NCBI GenBank assembly: GCA_037439425.1
Contig: JBBIWA010000011.1
Coordinates: forward strand, 1 to 64,000
DNA length: 64,000 nucleotides
From: JBBIWA01 sp037439425
GTDB taxonomy: Bacteria > Acidobacteriota > Blastocatellia > RBC074
Direction: 5' to 3'
Translations under genes and position numbers: made by a program
Shown: positions 49,411 through 60,172 of the stretch, piece after piece
How positions within the stretch are numbered: the stretch's first letter is position 1
Layout: each line of letters opens with the position of its first letter
Notes under the pieces: generated by a model
The model's input: only the letters and a program-made list of their open reading frames with translations
Told to the model about the DNA's origin: nothing
Databases searched by the model: none

Positions 49411-50949
49411 ATGAACCTTGTTACTCTGACAACTTTTCTGCCACTGGTTGGAGCAGCAGCCTTGCTGCTGCACAGTCTCTTTTGGGCCAGACGGGGCGTA
49501 GCGCAAGAGAGACTGGACAATCACTACCGCTGGATCGCGTTGTTTTTCACCACGACCACGTTCCTTGTTTCGCTGGGTCTGGTAAGCGGCTTCGACGCGT
49601 CGCAATCCGGAAAGCAGTTTACCTCCAAGAGGCCCTGGATTGGCGACCTGGGCGTCAGCTATTTCGTCGGCGTGGACGGCATCAGTCTGTGGCTAGTAGT
49701 GCTGACGACTTTCCTGATGCCGATCTCGATTCTGGCAAGCTGGGGGATTACGAAGCGGGTGCGCGAGTACATGATCTTTATGCTCGTGCTCGAAACCGGC
49801 ATGCTCGGCGTCTTCGTCTCGCTCGATATGTTCCTGTTCTATCTCTTCTGGGAGGTGACGCTGGTGCCGATGTATTTCCTGATCGGCGTCTGGGGCGCGG
49901 AACGCCGCATTTACGCAGCGATCAAGTTCGTCATCTACACGGTCGTGGGCAGCCTGCTGATGCTACTTGCGATCATCGCAGTCTACTATATTAACGGCGG
50001 GACGACATTCGACCTGGTCGAGATCACAAGCAATTTCGCTGCGAAGCGTGAAGGGGTGTCGCATAGTGTGCAGTACTGGCTCTGGGCAGCTTTTGCGCTG
50101 GCCTTCTTCATCAAGGTTCCACTCTGGCCGCTGCACACGTGGTTGCCGGATGCGCACGTTGAAGCGCCCACCGCCGGCTCGATCATTCTGGCCGGGATTC
50201 TCCTCAAGCTGGGGACCTATGGACTGATGCGCTTCAACCTGCCGCTTTTTCCGGAGATTTCGCTCGAAGCGGCGACCTGGGTGATGACGCTCGCAGTGAT
50301 TGGAATCATCTATGGCGCGCTGGTGGCGATGGTGCAGCCGGATATGAAGAAGCTGGTGGCTTATTCTTCGGTCAGCCATCTGGGTTTTGTTGTTATGGGT
50401 ATTTTCGCCTTCACCGAGTTATCCCTGCAGGGCGCGCTTTATCAAATGCTCAATCACGGGGTTTCGACCGGAGCGCTCTTCTTGTGCGTCGGGATGATCT
50501 ATGACCGGCGGCACACGCGCGAGATTGCAGAGTTCGGCGGAATCGCCACACCAATGCCACAATACTCGACGATGTTTATGATCATTGCGCTCTCAAGCCT
50601 GGGCTTGCCGCTGCTGAATGGCTTCGTGGGCGAGTTCTTGATCTTGCTGGGCACCTTCCAGTCCACTGTCTTTCCGCACGCCTGGAAATTCGCCATCGTG
50701 GGCGCAATAGGTGTGATTTTGTCAGCCGTCTACCTGCTGTGGATGATACAACGCGTCTTCTTCGGCGAGGCAACCAAACAGGAGAATGCTGAGTTGAAAG
50801 ACCTGGACCTGCGCGAGAAAGCAGCGCTCATCCCGCTGGTCGCGATGGCAGTGATTATGGGCATCGGGCCCATGCTCTTCCTCCGCGCCAGCGACAGCAG
50901 CGTACAGAAAATTATCGAGGGGAGTAAGATTTTAAGGGTGGCTAAGTGA
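49411..50949 (+). CDS. nuoM: NADH-quinone oxidoreductase subunit M
   Basis: The 512-residue antiporter-like subunit has about 14 transmembrane helices. Conserved parts are LFYLFWEVTLVPMYFLIG, WLPDAHVEAPTAGSIILAG and LVAYSSVSHLGFVV. The start is ATG 49411 with gcaggag 5 bp ahead. Confidence 0.96.
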   Translation: MNLVTLTTFLPLVGAAALLLHSLFWARRGVAQERLDNHYRWIALFFTTTTFLVSLGLVSGFDASQSGKQFTSKRPWIGDLGVSYFVGVDGISLWLVVLTTFLMPISILASWGITKRVREYMIFMLVLETGMLGVFVSLDMFLFYLFWEVTLVPMYFLIGVWGAERRIYAAIKFVIYTVVGSLLMLLAIIAVYYINGGTTFDLVEITSNFAAKREGVSHSVQYWLWAAFALAFFIKVPLWPLHTWLPDAHVEAPTAGSIILAGILLKLGTYGLMRFNLPLFPEISLEAATWVMTLAVIGIIYGALVAMVQPDMKKLVAYSSVSHLGFVVMGIFAFTELSLQGALYQMLNHGVSTGALFLCVGMIYDRRHTREIAEFGGIATPMPQYSTMFMIIALSSLGLPLLNGFVGEFLILLGTFQSTVFPHAWKFAIVGAIGVILSAVYLLWMIQRVFFGEATKQENAELKDLDLREKAALIPLVAMAVIMGIGPMLFLRASDSSVQKIIEGSKILRVAK

Positions 50950-51126
50950 TCTTATTGCTGAGGAGCCCTTCATGCCGTCGTGAACGGTGTGGGAGAAGCA
51001 ATGAAGACGAGCGTGGCAGGGTGATTGCCACTTTGTTAGTTTCTAGTTTTTAGTTCTCAGTTTTTAGTGAAACGAAGCAGAGATTGGCTGCCGAAGATCG
51101 AAAGCTGATCAATCATAGCAGAGACC

Positions 51127-52629
51127 ATGCAACTGAACGAACTGCAAATCAATTACGCTTCAATCACTCCGGAGATCATCACTTCACTTACAGGTGTGGT
51201 GATCATGCTCGTTGACGCTTTTACCAGAAAAGGCGCGCGCCGCGCTGACGCTATCCTGGCCCTGATCGGACTCGCCGCCACGCTGATGGCGATTATCGCG
51301 CTGTGGGGTGCGCCTCAGGCCAGTTATTTCAGTGGCATGATCGTGGTAGATCATCTGCGCTTGTTCTTCTCCGGCCTGGTGGTCAGCGTCGCGATCATCG
51401 CCACGCTGCTGGCCTCACAGTTTCTGGGCGATGAAGCGCTACCGCCCGGCGAGTTCTATGCGCTGCTGATGTTTGCCACTTCAGGCATGCTGATGATGAC
51501 CTCAGCCGGCGATATGGTGATGATCTTCCTGGGGCTGGAGACCTCTTCGATCTCGACCTACGTGCTGGCGGGTTATCGGCGGCGCGATGTGCGCGCCAAT
51601 GAATCTTCGTTGAAGTACTTCCTGCTCGGCTCGTTTGCGACGGCCTTTCTGCTCTACGGCATGGCGCTCACTTATGGGGCGACTGGTTCGACCAACATCG
51701 AAACCATCCGGGTGGCGATTATTCAAGGCGCCGTGCGCTATCCCGAATTGCTGCTCATCGGAGCGGCGATGATGCTGGTCGGATTTGGCTTCAAGATTGC
51801 GAGCGCGCCCTTCCATCTCTGGACGCCGGACGTGTATGAAGGCGCGCCCACGCTGGTCACAGCTTTTATGGCGACCGGTCCCAAGGCTGCGGTTTTTGCT
51901 GCTTTCCTGCGCGTCTTCACCAGCGGATTCAACGCTCCGGCGGCAGGCATCGGCGATCAGCTCCAGATCACCTGGATCACGGCGCTCGCAGTGCTGGCAG
52001 CACTGACCATGACCATCGGCAACGTGATTGCGCTCTCGCAACGCAACATTAAACGCCTGCTCGCTTACTCCTCAATTGCGCACGCGGGCTACACACTGGT
52101 TGGATTTGTGACTGGCGACTGGGTGCCTGTAGCGTTTTATATGCTGACTTATGCAGTGATGAATCTTGGGGCTTTCGCGGTGATTCAAACGCTGGCGCGC
52201 GCGGGAGATGCGAAGACTGAAATAGCTGACTACGCGGGCATCGGTTTTGAGGCTCCGGCGTTGAGCTTCCCGCTGACGATCTTCCTGCTCAGCCTGGCGG
52301 GCATTCCGCCCACGGCCGGTTTTATGGGCAAGTTCTTCGTCTTCAAAACCGCTTGGGATGTGGTTCCTAATCTACGCTGGCTGGTGATCGTGGCGATTAT
52401 CAACAGCATCATTTCGATCTACTACTATCTCTATCCGGTCGTCGTGATATTCTTCCGCCCCTTGTCGCAAGATTTCGCCAAGCCGCGCGTCAGCGGCGCG
52501 ACCGCGACAGCATTGATCATTACGCTCGCTGCTACCTTCTACCTTGGCTTGCTGCCCGATAGAGTGCTAGGGTGGCTGCATCAAGGGCCGGCACGAATGC
52601 TGGTTGAGGCGCAGCAAGTAATCAGGTGA
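51127..52629 (+). CDS. nuoN: NADH-quinone oxidoreductase subunit N
   Basis: The 500-residue antiporter-like subunit has about 14 transmembrane helices, with GLETSSISTYVLAGY, FHLWTPDVYEGAPT and LLAYSSIAHAGYTLVG as family marks. It ends the operon. The 177-bp gap before it contains repeated agtttttagt words (51040-51070) but no gene. Confidence 0.96.
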   Translation: MQLNELQINYASITPEIITSLTGVVIMLVDAFTRKGARRADAILALIGLAATLMAIIALWGAPQASYFSGMIVVDHLRLFFSGLVVSVAIIATLLASQFLGDEALPPGEFYALLMFATSGMLMMTSAGDMVMIFLGLETSSISTYVLAGYRRRDVRANESSLKYFLLGSFATAFLLYGMALTYGATGSTNIETIRVAIIQGAVRYPELLLIGAAMMLVGFGFKIASAPFHLWTPDVYEGAPTLVTAFMATGPKAAVFAAFLRVFTSGFNAPAAGIGDQLQITWITALAVLAALTMTIGNVIALSQRNIKRLLAYSSIAHAGYTLVGFVTGDWVPVAFYMLTYAVMNLGAFAVIQTLARAGDAKTEIADYAGIGFEAPALSFPLTIFLLSLAGIPPTAGFMGKFFVFKTAWDVVPNLRWLVIVAIINSIISIYYYLYPVVVIFFRPLSQDFAKPRVSGATATALIITLAATFYLGLLPDRVLGWLHQGPARMLVEAQQVIR

Positions 52630-52832
52630 TGAAGCGCCGCCGGCAATCTGCAGCTAGATGAGCTTTAGATATCTCAGTTCTGAAAGCTCGCTCCTCTAAG
52701 CGCTGCCCCCTGAGAGTAGTCAGGGCAGGAGCTTGCCGAGAGTGCCGCATACAGGCGCCCATCACTGAAGTCTCGTGTTACCCAAGTGGCCCCCAGCCGC
52801 CCCACTCCACACCGGAGCTATTCGGGTCGCTT

Positions 52833-53456
52833 CTAATGGGCTTCTATCTCGGCTGCAGCGCCGGCATCGGGTTGAGCCGACCGCGTGCCGAGCTTGAGAG
52901 CCGCATAGTTCAGCAGCGTTCCCACAAGGATTCCGAGCAGATTCCATTGCAGATCGTTCGGCGCGTCAAACGGACCGTGAATGCGCTCCCCCGGATGAAC
53001 ATAGAGGGCGTCCCACAACTCGATCACTTCGTAAAAAGCAGAACAACTAAAGATCGTGGTAACAGCAAAAAAAGTAACTAGTCCCAGCGGCAACTGATAA
53101 CCGAAGTGGGCCAGCCCTTTTTGCATCATCCAGACTACAATGGGAGCTAGCAGCACCTGCACCAGAAAATGCGAAAATTCATCATACTGCACCGGTCCAA
53201 ACGCGCGCCCGTACATCTGGAAATAGTTGCCCAGGGCGTCCACTTGAATGGCACCGAGCACCAGCACCAGGAGAAACGGTGGGACCCTGACACCATACCG
53301 CAGCTTGACATAAGCGTAAAAGACGACGGCAAATGCAATCCCTATCGGCGTGCTGACGAAGACTGACAGGTAGGCCAAGGCCAGCAGATAGATGGTCCCT
53401 GCGATCAGGAACGCGGCTAGAAAAGGGATCTCTAAACGGTGAATCCACGGCTTCAT
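52833..53456 (-). CDS. DUF2238-like membrane protein
   Basis: The 207-residue protein has about six transmembrane helices and the family-like NYFQMYGRAFGPVQYDEFSHFLVQ and SAFYEVIELWDAL...DLQWNLLGILVG patterns, with the conserved acidic residues and Asp/Gln of YjdF/DUF2238 proteins (given here in blocks). The function is unknown. ggaggaag is directly before ATG 53456. It converges with nuoN. Confidence 0.72.
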   Translation of the reverse strand: MKPWIHRLEIPFLAAFLIAGTIYLLALAYLSVFVSTPIGIAFAVVFYAYVKLRYGVRVPPFLLVLVLGAIQVDALGNYFQMYGRAFGPVQYDEFSHFLVQVLLAPIVVWMMQKGLAHFGYQLPLGLVTFFAVTTIFSCSAFYEVIELWDALYVHPGERIHGPFDAPNDLQWNLLGILVGTLLNYAALKLGTRSAQPDAGAAAEIEAH

Positions 53457-53699
53457 AGCTTCCTCCGGCAGTAGGGATGGATCAACTGGCGATCGCAACT
53501 TCGGGTCACTTATGTTGCGCCGATTGTGTCACATTCCGCCAAGGGGCAGCAACTCCCTGACTTCAGGTCCAAGGCTCAAACTTCAGGCTCCAGGTGTGGT
53601 ACATTACTGCTGATCGGAGTTTCAAGTGGACAGGTCGCTACCGTTCCCTGTAGTGAATCGGCATCACCCAGGTTACTTAATCAAGAAAGGGGAGACCCT

Positions 53700-55220
53700 A
53701 TGGAAGCCTTTCGAGAGAGCATGCTACAACTGATCACACAGACCTCGACCAATCTGCCGCCTGATGTGCGCCGGGCGATGGCGCGCGCGTTAGAGAGTGA
53801 GCAAGGCGCGCGGTCGGCGCAGGCACTGCAGGTGATTGCAACCAACATCGATATGGCATCGGCAGGTGAAGGTCCAATCTGCCAGGATACAGGCTGGCCA
53901 ACGTTCGAGATCAAGACGCCTGTCGGGGCTAATCAGATCATTATGAAAAAGGAGATTCAGGCGGCAATTGCTGAGGCGACCAAACGAGGCAAACTGCGTC
54001 CCAACTCGGTAGATTCGCTCACCGGGGCTAACTCTGGTAATAACCTCGGCCCCGGCACGCCGACGATTCATTTTGAGCAGTGGGAGAATGACGATGAGAT
54101 CGAAGTCAAATTGCTGCTCAAAGGTGGCGGCTGTGAAAACAAAAATATTCAATACTCGCTGCCGATTGAACTGCCGCATCTGGGCCGCGCAGATCGCAAT
54201 CTGGATGGAGTGCGCAAATGCATCCTGCACGCGGTCTGGCAAGCGCAGGGGCAAGGTTGCAGTGCCGGGGCGATTGGCGTCTGTATTGGCGGCGATCGCA
54301 CCTCAGGCTATCAGCACGCCAAAGAACAACTCTTCCGCACGCTCGATGATGTGAACCCGAATCCTGAGCTGCAAAAGCTTGAGGACTACATTATGCAAAC
54401 GGCCAACACGCTCGGCATCGGGACGATGGGCTTTGGCGGGAGTGTGACGCTGATCGGCTGCAAGATCGGGGCCATCAATCGCCTGCCTGCGAGCTTCTTC
54501 GTCTCAGTCGCCTATGATTGCTGGGCGTTTCGTCGCCTGGGGGTCGTTCTCGATGCCCAAACGGGCACCATCAAGCGCTGGCTCTACCTTGAGGAGAAAG
54601 AGCCTGCCGTCAGAATGGCGAGCGATGGCGGCTTCGTGCGTACGGGCAGAGAAAAACTGCTGCGCCCGCCGCTCACTGAGGAGCAGGTACGTGAACTGGA
54701 AGTCGGCGACGTGGTCTTGATCAGTGGCGAAATCTACACCGGCCGTGATGCGGTTCACGCTTACTTGATGAAGCACGAACCGCCAGTGAGCCTGCAGGGC
54801 TCGGTGCTCTACCACTGCGGTCCGGTCGTCTTAAAGAACGGCCACTACCGGATCACAGCAGCAGGGCCGACGACCAGCATCCGCGAAGAGCCGTATCAAG
54901 GTGAGATCATCAAACGCTATGGCGTGCGCGCGGTGATGGGCAAAGGCGGGATGGGCGCGAAGACCCTGGCAGCCATGAAGGAGTTCGGTGCGGTCTACCT
55001 CAACGCTATCGGCGGTGCGGCGCAGTATTACGCCCGCTGCATTGACGAAGTGCTAGATGTCAAGCTGCTAGAATTCGGCATTCCAGAAGCGATGTGGCAT
55101 CTGCGTGTGACGGACTTCCCGGCGATTGTGACCATGGATGCGAAAGGCAATTCGCTGCATGCGGATATCGAACGGGCTTCAGCACTGGTCTTGGCCAAGC
55201 TGGCTGAACCGGTGTTTTGA
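53700..55220 (+). CDS. fumA: Class I (iron-sulphur) fumarate hydratase
   Basis: The 506-residue enzyme hydrates fumarate to malate in the TCA cycle. It is the fused alpha-plus-beta form. The three cluster cysteines lie in ICQDTGWPTF, GGGCENKNIQ and QGCSAGAIGVCIGGDR, and the beta part holds ISGEIYTGRDA and the AVMGKGGMGAKTL loop. It is a little shorter than E. coli FumA (548). aaagggg precedes ATG 53700; the open frame runs 58 codons further upstream without family likeness. It stands alone. Confidence 0.93.
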   Translation: MEAFRESMLQLITQTSTNLPPDVRRAMARALESEQGARSAQALQVIATNIDMASAGEGPICQDTGWPTFEIKTPVGANQIIMKKEIQAAIAEATKRGKLRPNSVDSLTGANSGNNLGPGTPTIHFEQWENDDEIEVKLLLKGGGCENKNIQYSLPIELPHLGRADRNLDGVRKCILHAVWQAQGQGCSAGAIGVCIGGDRTSGYQHAKEQLFRTLDDVNPNPELQKLEDYIMQTANTLGIGTMGFGGSVTLIGCKIGAINRLPASFFVSVAYDCWAFRRLGVVLDAQTGTIKRWLYLEEKEPAVRMASDGGFVRTGREKLLRPPLTEEQVRELEVGDVVLISGEIYTGRDAVHAYLMKHEPPVSLQGSVLYHCGPVVLKNGHYRITAAGPTTSIREEPYQGEIIKRYGVRAVMGKGGMGAKTLAAMKEFGAVYLNAIGGAAQYYARCIDEVLDVKLLEFGIPEAMWHLRVTDFPAIVTMDAKGNSLHADIERASALVLAKLAEPVF

Positions 55221-55275
55221 ATAGCAGCTATGTAGACAGAAGCAGCAAATTTTCGCTGACTTGTGGCAGCCGGGA

Positions 55276-57981
55276 TCAAAACCGATAGCTGTAGCGAAAG
55301 CCAATGCCACGGCCTGGCCCATCCAACCCCCAACTGATGCCCCGATAATTGCGGTCGGTGAGATTCTCAAAATCAACCGTGACTTCGTGCTTTTCACCGA
55401 GGCGAAATCCGCCGCGTAGATTGATGGTGAGAAAACCCGGAACTGCTACAAACAGCGGCGCAGCTGAAACTCCGGGGCCCAGCACCCGGTCCTGGATCTG
55501 AGTCAACGTCTCCCCGGTTGCCAGCAGCACATCGTCCATTGTGCCAAACCTTCCATCTCCCCCTGGTCCTACCAAGCCACGCGCTGTCGCCCCGTTGAAA
55601 AAGAAGCGGCTGATGCTGCTGCGCGAACGGAAGGCGCCGGTGCGGCGATCTTCGAGATCGAGGCTGGAGAGCCGCGTCTGGCGCCCAGCCGCATAAAGAT
55701 AAGGTTCGATCCAAAAAGAGCTGCTAGGTGGTTCATACCGCAATCTGAACCATCCTATCGGCGCGGGCGTGCCGCCTTCGATATTGGGCGGGCGTCCAGT
55801 TTGCCGATCTTCAGCGTGAATGTAAGTAAAGCTGTTGCTGAGCGTCCAAGCTGGAGAAAGACGCAGATCCAGCGTTTGCTCAACCCCATAGTAGCGAGCC
55901 TGATCAAAGTTGGCGCGCAGGAGCACCGGAGCAGTCGAGGCGGCAACAAAGACTACGCCATTAGGATTTTGGGCAGTGATCAACTGGCCACCTAATGACT
56001 TGCCCACCGCGCCCGGTGGCAAAATAAGCGCTTGCTTGGCGATGTTATCGTTGATGTCATTGACGAAGAAGACGACATCAACGTCTATGTAGCTCTTGCG
56101 CAGATGAATGCCAGCGTCATAGCTCCAGCTTGTTTCTGGCACAAGCTGCCGCACCGGCAGACCGGTCGAGACGGCTGAGCTGTCAGCTGTCGAGCCAATC
56201 GTCGCGCCCAGGCCGGCCACGTCGGGTGCCGCTACCTCAAAGCCACTGCCAGTCAAACCGAGTGTGCCGAGATCGGTCATGTGCGGCGCGCGAAAGCCGC
56301 GGCTGAGGTGAAGAGAAAAGTTCAGCCCCGGAAGCGCCGTCACCACCGCGCCCATACGTCCGGTTATATCATCCACGCGCAATGAATCATCCGGCCACAG
56401 CGGTCGGCCATCCACCAACGGGCTATCAGCTGCGCGCGCGCGATACGAAGCTGCGCTGTAGCGCAAACTCCCGACCAGACGCAGCCTTTCCGCAATCACA
56501 GTCCAGGCATCCTGCGCATAGATGCCGCCGCTGCGATAGACTGCCGCATCCGGCACGCGCGGTCGAACGAGCCTCACCGACGAAGTCACTGGGTTGGTGG
56601 CAAAGGCTGGCGCTGTGACGCGATCATGATAGAACTCGGCTCCGATGACCAGGCTATTGCGAGTCCCCCATTGCTTCGCCATCTGAAGCTGCACACCATG
56701 AACGCTGGTGCGTTCATACTGATGGGAGATCTCTCCTCTCGGGTCACCATTGCCGCCTTGATTGACCCGTTCCTCGCGCTGCGTGTTGAAAGAATAGGTG
56801 GCCGATAAAGTATCGAACCATCCCGCTCCTGCTTTCTCGTAACGCACGTAGAAGAAATCGAGCATCAGGTTGCGCAAGTCGGCAATCAAATTGCCATCGC
56901 CGCCCAGCGTCTGGTCGTAGCGTTTGCCACCATCCTGCTGCCCGCGCTGGTAATGAAGCGTGAGTTGATGCGCCGGCGCTACCATCCAATTCAAGCGCCA
57001 CAAACCGCCGTATTGAGTGAACGCTGTGTCGGTCAAGCGCTCACCGAGAATATCCGAACGCAGACCGAGAAAGCGCGTCACTGCAGCGTGAGTGTCTCGC
57101 CCGCCGCCAGGCCGCAGCGTGTTTGCGCGCCGCGCCGCCAGATTGACCAGGAGACCGAAGCTGGGAGTGCCATAAGTGACCTGCGTATTGCCGCCGTAGC
57201 TGTGATCCGCACTATGGTAAGCGGTGCTGATGCGACCGTGCAGCTGGCTACCCTTGAGGGTAAAAAATGGCACTTGAGAAATGAGTTGCAGACTGCCGCC
57301 CAAGGCGTCACTGCCGAATTGCGCGCTGTTGGGGCCGCGCAGAATTTCAACAGCGCGCAGGTTGCTGGCCTCATTCAGATTGAGAAAGGTATTGATGCCG
57401 CCGCGCGCCGCCCCGGTGGAGAAACGAACTCCATCCACGAAGACGGAGACCTTATTGCCCGTCAGGCCGCGAATGAAGACGCCACCGATGGTCGGGCTGG
57501 TGCGTTGAAGTTGCACCCCCACGGTTTCATTGGCGACCTGAGCCAGCACCGTCTTGGCTCGCTGCTCAATCTGGCGCTCGTTAATCGTGCTGACCTGTTG
57601 CGGCGTCTCATCGCGTCCCTGCACCGTGTTGACGTCAGCCGTGATCGTTATCTCCTCAGCCAGCGCCACTGGCCCCAAAGTGATATCGAGTTTTGGCGTT
57701 TCGGTGGATGAAACGCGGATGGCTATTCGGCGCGGGGCGAATCCCGGACTGGTAACGAGCAATTCATAGCTGCCCGGAGCGACCCCGCGCAAAATGAACT
57801 GACCTTCCGCATCAGTCTGAGCTGTAGCGACCACCGATTGATGGGCACTCAGTAAAACGACCGTGGCTTGTGCGATGGCGGCTCCGGCAGCATCTTTGAC
57901 TGTGCCAGTGAGATCAGGATTAGTAGTGTCGGAGCGCGCAGCAGAGGTCAACAACAGGATCAGACTCAGGGTCTGAACCAT
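55276..57981 (-). CDS. TonB-dependent receptor with carboxypeptidase-regulatory N-terminus
   Basis: The 901-residue outer-membrane protein has a signal peptide and a carboxypeptidase-regulatory-like beta domain (LTGTVKDAAGAAIAQATVVL ... LRGVAPGSYELLV, residues about 22-110). A plug domain follows (GGVFIRGLTGNKVSVFVDGV, RGPNSAQFGSDALGG) and then a long beta-barrel that ends with an aromatic residue (YSYRF). It imports an iron complex, vitamin or oligosaccharide across the outer membrane; the substrate cannot be told. gggggaaag stands before ATG 57981. It converges on the fumarase gene. Confidence 0.9.
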   Translation of the reverse strand: MVQTLSLILLLTSAARSDTTNPDLTGTVKDAAGAAIAQATVVLLSAHQSVVATAQTDAEGQFILRGVAPGSYELLVTSPGFAPRRIAIRVSSTETPKLDITLGPVALAEEITITADVNTVQGRDETPQQVSTINERQIEQRAKTVLAQVANETVGVQLQRTSPTIGGVFIRGLTGNKVSVFVDGVRFSTGAARGGINTFLNLNEASNLRAVEILRGPNSAQFGSDALGGSLQLISQVPFFTLKGSQLHGRISTAYHSADHSYGGNTQVTYGTPSFGLLVNLAARRANTLRPGGGRDTHAAVTRFLGLRSDILGERLTDTAFTQYGGLWRLNWMVAPAHQLTLHYQRGQQDGGKRYDQTLGGDGNLIADLRNLMLDFFYVRYEKAGAGWFDTLSATYSFNTQREERVNQGGNGDPRGEISHQYERTSVHGVQLQMAKQWGTRNSLVIGAEFYHDRVTAPAFATNPVTSSVRLVRPRVPDAAVYRSGGIYAQDAWTVIAERLRLVGSLRYSAASYRARAADSPLVDGRPLWPDDSLRVDDITGRMGAVVTALPGLNFSLHLSRGFRAPHMTDLGTLGLTGSGFEVAAPDVAGLGATIGSTADSSAVSTGLPVRQLVPETSWSYDAGIHLRKSYIDVDVVFFVNDINDNIAKQALILPPGAVGKSLGGQLITAQNPNGVVFVAASTAPVLLRANFDQARYYGVEQTLDLRLSPAWTLSNSFTYIHAEDRQTGRPPNIEGGTPAPIGWFRLRYEPPSSSFWIEPYLYAAGRQTRLSSLDLEDRRTGAFRSRSSISRFFFNGATARGLVGPGGDGRFGTMDDVLLATGETLTQIQDRVLGPGVSAAPLFVAVPGFLTINLRGGFRLGEKHEVTVDFENLTDRNYRGISWGLDGPGRGIGFRYSYRF

Positions 57982-58258
57982 GGCTTTCCCCCTCTGCTTC
58001 AGCCTGGGCTGATGCGGCAAATGATTGGCGGGTGGATTCTCTGAAGCAATCGGTGCACTGATACTGGTAATCGAGCTTGAAAAGTTCAAGATCTACCTCC
58101 ACCTCTAAGGGTTTGGCAAACATCTGGTCTTCAATCCTGCTTACGTACTGTGGCAGCGTAGCCAACAGCAGCCGTCTCATCAATGGAGAGCTTCTCTCTT
58201 CCCACAAACGACCGCAGCGAGAAAGCTCTCTGGAGAGCTTGCCCGTCAGATACCTGGA

Positions 58259-59464
58259 CTAGCTTACCTCTGCTCGTGGTTCAGCATAAACAGCCGCGGC
58301 TGCGCTCACGCCTGAATCCCGCACCTTGAAGCCTTCTGCTCGCAACGCCCGTTCAAGCGCCGCTAGCAGCAAAAGCACGTTGTTAGCAGTGCTGCCCGTT
58401 CCCATCAGTCCAATGCGCCAGATGCGACCTTTGAAGACTCCCAAACCGCCGCCGATCTCGATGTTGAATTCATCCAACAGACGGCGACGAATGCGGGCTT
58501 CGTCTACGCCTTCAGGCACGCTTACCGCATTGAGCGTCCAGAGCCGATGCTCCGGTGCCACCTGCATCTTCAGGCCCATCGCTTCGATGCCGGCGACCAG
58601 CGCACGATGATTCAGCTCGTGACGCTGCCATCGCGCTTCCAGCCCCTCTTCCGCCACTATGCGCAGCGCTTCCCGCAGCGCATAGTTCATCGTGATCGGA
58701 GCCGTATGGTGATAAACCCGTTCACTGCCCCAGTAGCTGGTGAGCAATCCGAGATCCAGATACCAACTGCTGCATCTGGTTTTTCGCGCTTTGATCTTCG
58801 CCAACGCCCGCTCGTTGAAAGTGACCGGAGCCAGTCCCGGCGGGCAGGAGAGCGCTTTTTGCGTACCAGCATAGCAAGCGTCAATTCTGTGGCGATCCAC
58901 TCCAACAGAGTGGCCGCCGAGGCCGGTCACGGCATCAATCAGCAGCAAGCCATCACGCTCATCAGCAATTTCGCGCAGCGGTGCAATCTGTTGCAGCACG
59001 CCAGTCGAAGTTTCGGCCTGCACGGCAAAGAGCAGACGCGCATTGGACGCGCGCCAGGCTGCGCGCGTCTTCTCAATATCTACTGGCCCGCCCCAGGCGC
59101 ATTCAACGCGCACGGGGTGTGCGCCCAGACGGCTCACCATCTCGCACATCCGTTCGCCAAAATAGCCGTTGATGCAGACGAGGATCTCTTCACCAGGTTC
59201 GAGCAGGTTGGCTACCGTCGCTTCCATCCCAGCGCTGCCGGTGCCCGAAATCGGGATCGTCAAATGATTGTTGGTCTCAAAGACGTAACGCAGTAGCTCC
59301 TGAATCTCGTCCATCATCTGCAAAAAGAGCGGGTCGAGATGTCCAACCAGTGGTGCGCTCATCGCCCGCAGCACCCGGTCATCCACGGGGGAAGGGCCAG
59401 GCCCTAGCAGCAGACGGCGAGGCGGATTGAATTCAGCCATCATCGGTGCGTCAGCAATACTCAT
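58259..59464 (-). CDS. Class V aminotransferase, alanine-glyoxylate/serine-pyruvate type
   Basis: The 401-residue PLP enzyme shows [15 protein letters not shown] at the N-terminus, [24 protein letters not shown] and the PLP lysine in [13 protein letters not shown], ending with [16 protein letters not shown]. It resembles serine-glyoxylate or alanine-glyoxylate aminotransferases. The start at ATG 59464 (MSIADAPMM) is chosen; the open frame upstream translates the palindromic repeat ([12 protein letters not shown]). gaggag, part of the repeat tail, is about 15 bp ahead, so a start at 59443 or 59440 is also possible. Confidence 0.9.
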   Translation of the reverse strand: MSIADAPMMAEFNPPRRLLLGPGPSPVDDRVLRAMSAPLVGHLDPLFLQMMDEIQELLRYVFETNNHLTIPISGTGSAGMEATVANLLEPGEEILVCINGYFGERMCEMVSRLGAHPVRVECAWGGPVDIEKTRAAWRASNARLLFAVQAETSTGVLQQIAPLREIADERDGLLLIDAVTGLGGHSVGVDRHRIDACYAGTQKALSCPPGLAPVTFNERALAKIKARKTRCSSWYLDLGLLTSYWGSERVYHHTAPITMNYALREALRIVAEEGLEARWQRHELNHRALVAGIEAMGLKMQVAPEHRLWTLNAVSVPEGVDEARIRRRLLDEFNIEIGGGLGVFKGRIWRIGLMGTGSTANNVLLLLAALERALRAEGFKVRDSGVSAAAAVYAEPRAEVS

Positions 59465-59489
59465 GCGAAAAAGCTCTCCTCGGAAAATC

Positions 59490-59578
59490 CCTGGGTACGC
59501 ACGCATCCTTGCATGCCTGCCTTCGTTAAGCAGGCCATTACCGAAGACCAAGCACGCTCGCAAGCGTGCGTACCCAGG
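59490..59578. repeat. Palindromic dispersed repeat upstream of the aminotransferase
   Basis: It starts cctgggtacgcacgcatcc and ends cgcaagcgtgcgtacccagg, matching the array at 10035 in the opposite orientation. Read on the minus strand the tail is ccagggattttccgaggag, leading to the aminotransferase start. On the other side, tttcatcgtttctgggtgtcgc and gaaagactcctccgg repeat the conserved block seen near 10332. Confidence 0.85.
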
Positions 59579-59815
59579 GTTTCATCGTTTCTGGGTGTCG
59601 CTCAAGCGAGCTGAAAGACTCCTCCGGAAATGAACCACGAAGGACTAAGCCGCAGCAAGCGACCTGAAAGACTACCATAAATTTTGGCGCGCCCAGCATA
59701 GCCCGAATGAGTCCGAGCCAGCAATAGCTGGCGCTCGCTCTTTCTTCTGGCCGCTTTTGTGGTATCCTTAGTTCAAGCTGGCTAACTACCCAAACCGGAA
59801 GAGAGGGTTTTCACG

Positions 59816-60166
59816 ATGAGCGAAGACCCGACTCAAAATCTACCACCAGAACACCACTAATTGGCCCAACTCAATGCAGCAGTCAACGAGATTAAGGCCC
59901 TGGTTCTGGCTCTTGACCAAAAGGTTGAAGCGCGTCTCTATGACACCCGCCCTATATGGGAAGCAGTTCAGGGCAGACTAGACCATGTCGAAACCAGACT
60001 TGATGGGATCGAAACCAAGCTCGTACAGTTTCAGGCTGAAGTGCGGGAGCAGTTCGACTACATCAAACATCAACTGGAGGTGTTCGCTCCTAATGCGGCT
60101 GATGTCAGGACCAGGCAGAGAGCGTTAGACAAACGTGTTACCCGCCTGGAGGGATCCTCTTCATAA
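59816..60166 (+). pseudogene. Coiled-coil protein gene with an in-frame stop near its start
   Basis: ATG 59816 (gagaggg upstream) reads MSEDPTQNLPPEHH, then TAA at 59858-59860, and the same frame goes on for 102 codons as a helical coiled coil (IKALVLALDQKVEARLYDTRP, RLDHVETRLDGIETKL, REQFDYIKHQLEV). Proteins of this layout, with an acidic head followed by repeated coiled coil, are common hypothetical proteins. The TTG at 59861 directly after the stop could restart translation but has no ribosome binding site. I read it as a nonsense-mutated gene; a sequencing error is possible. Confidence 0.7.
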
Positions 60167-60172
60167 CCCCGC

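Noticed and set aside
57920..58207. Minus-strand 95-codon frame overlapping the receptor start
   Set aside because: It has a plausible-looking acidic and Cys-containing segment (VEVDLELFKLDYQYQCTDC), but it overlaps the receptor gene in another frame and has no clear ribosome binding site.
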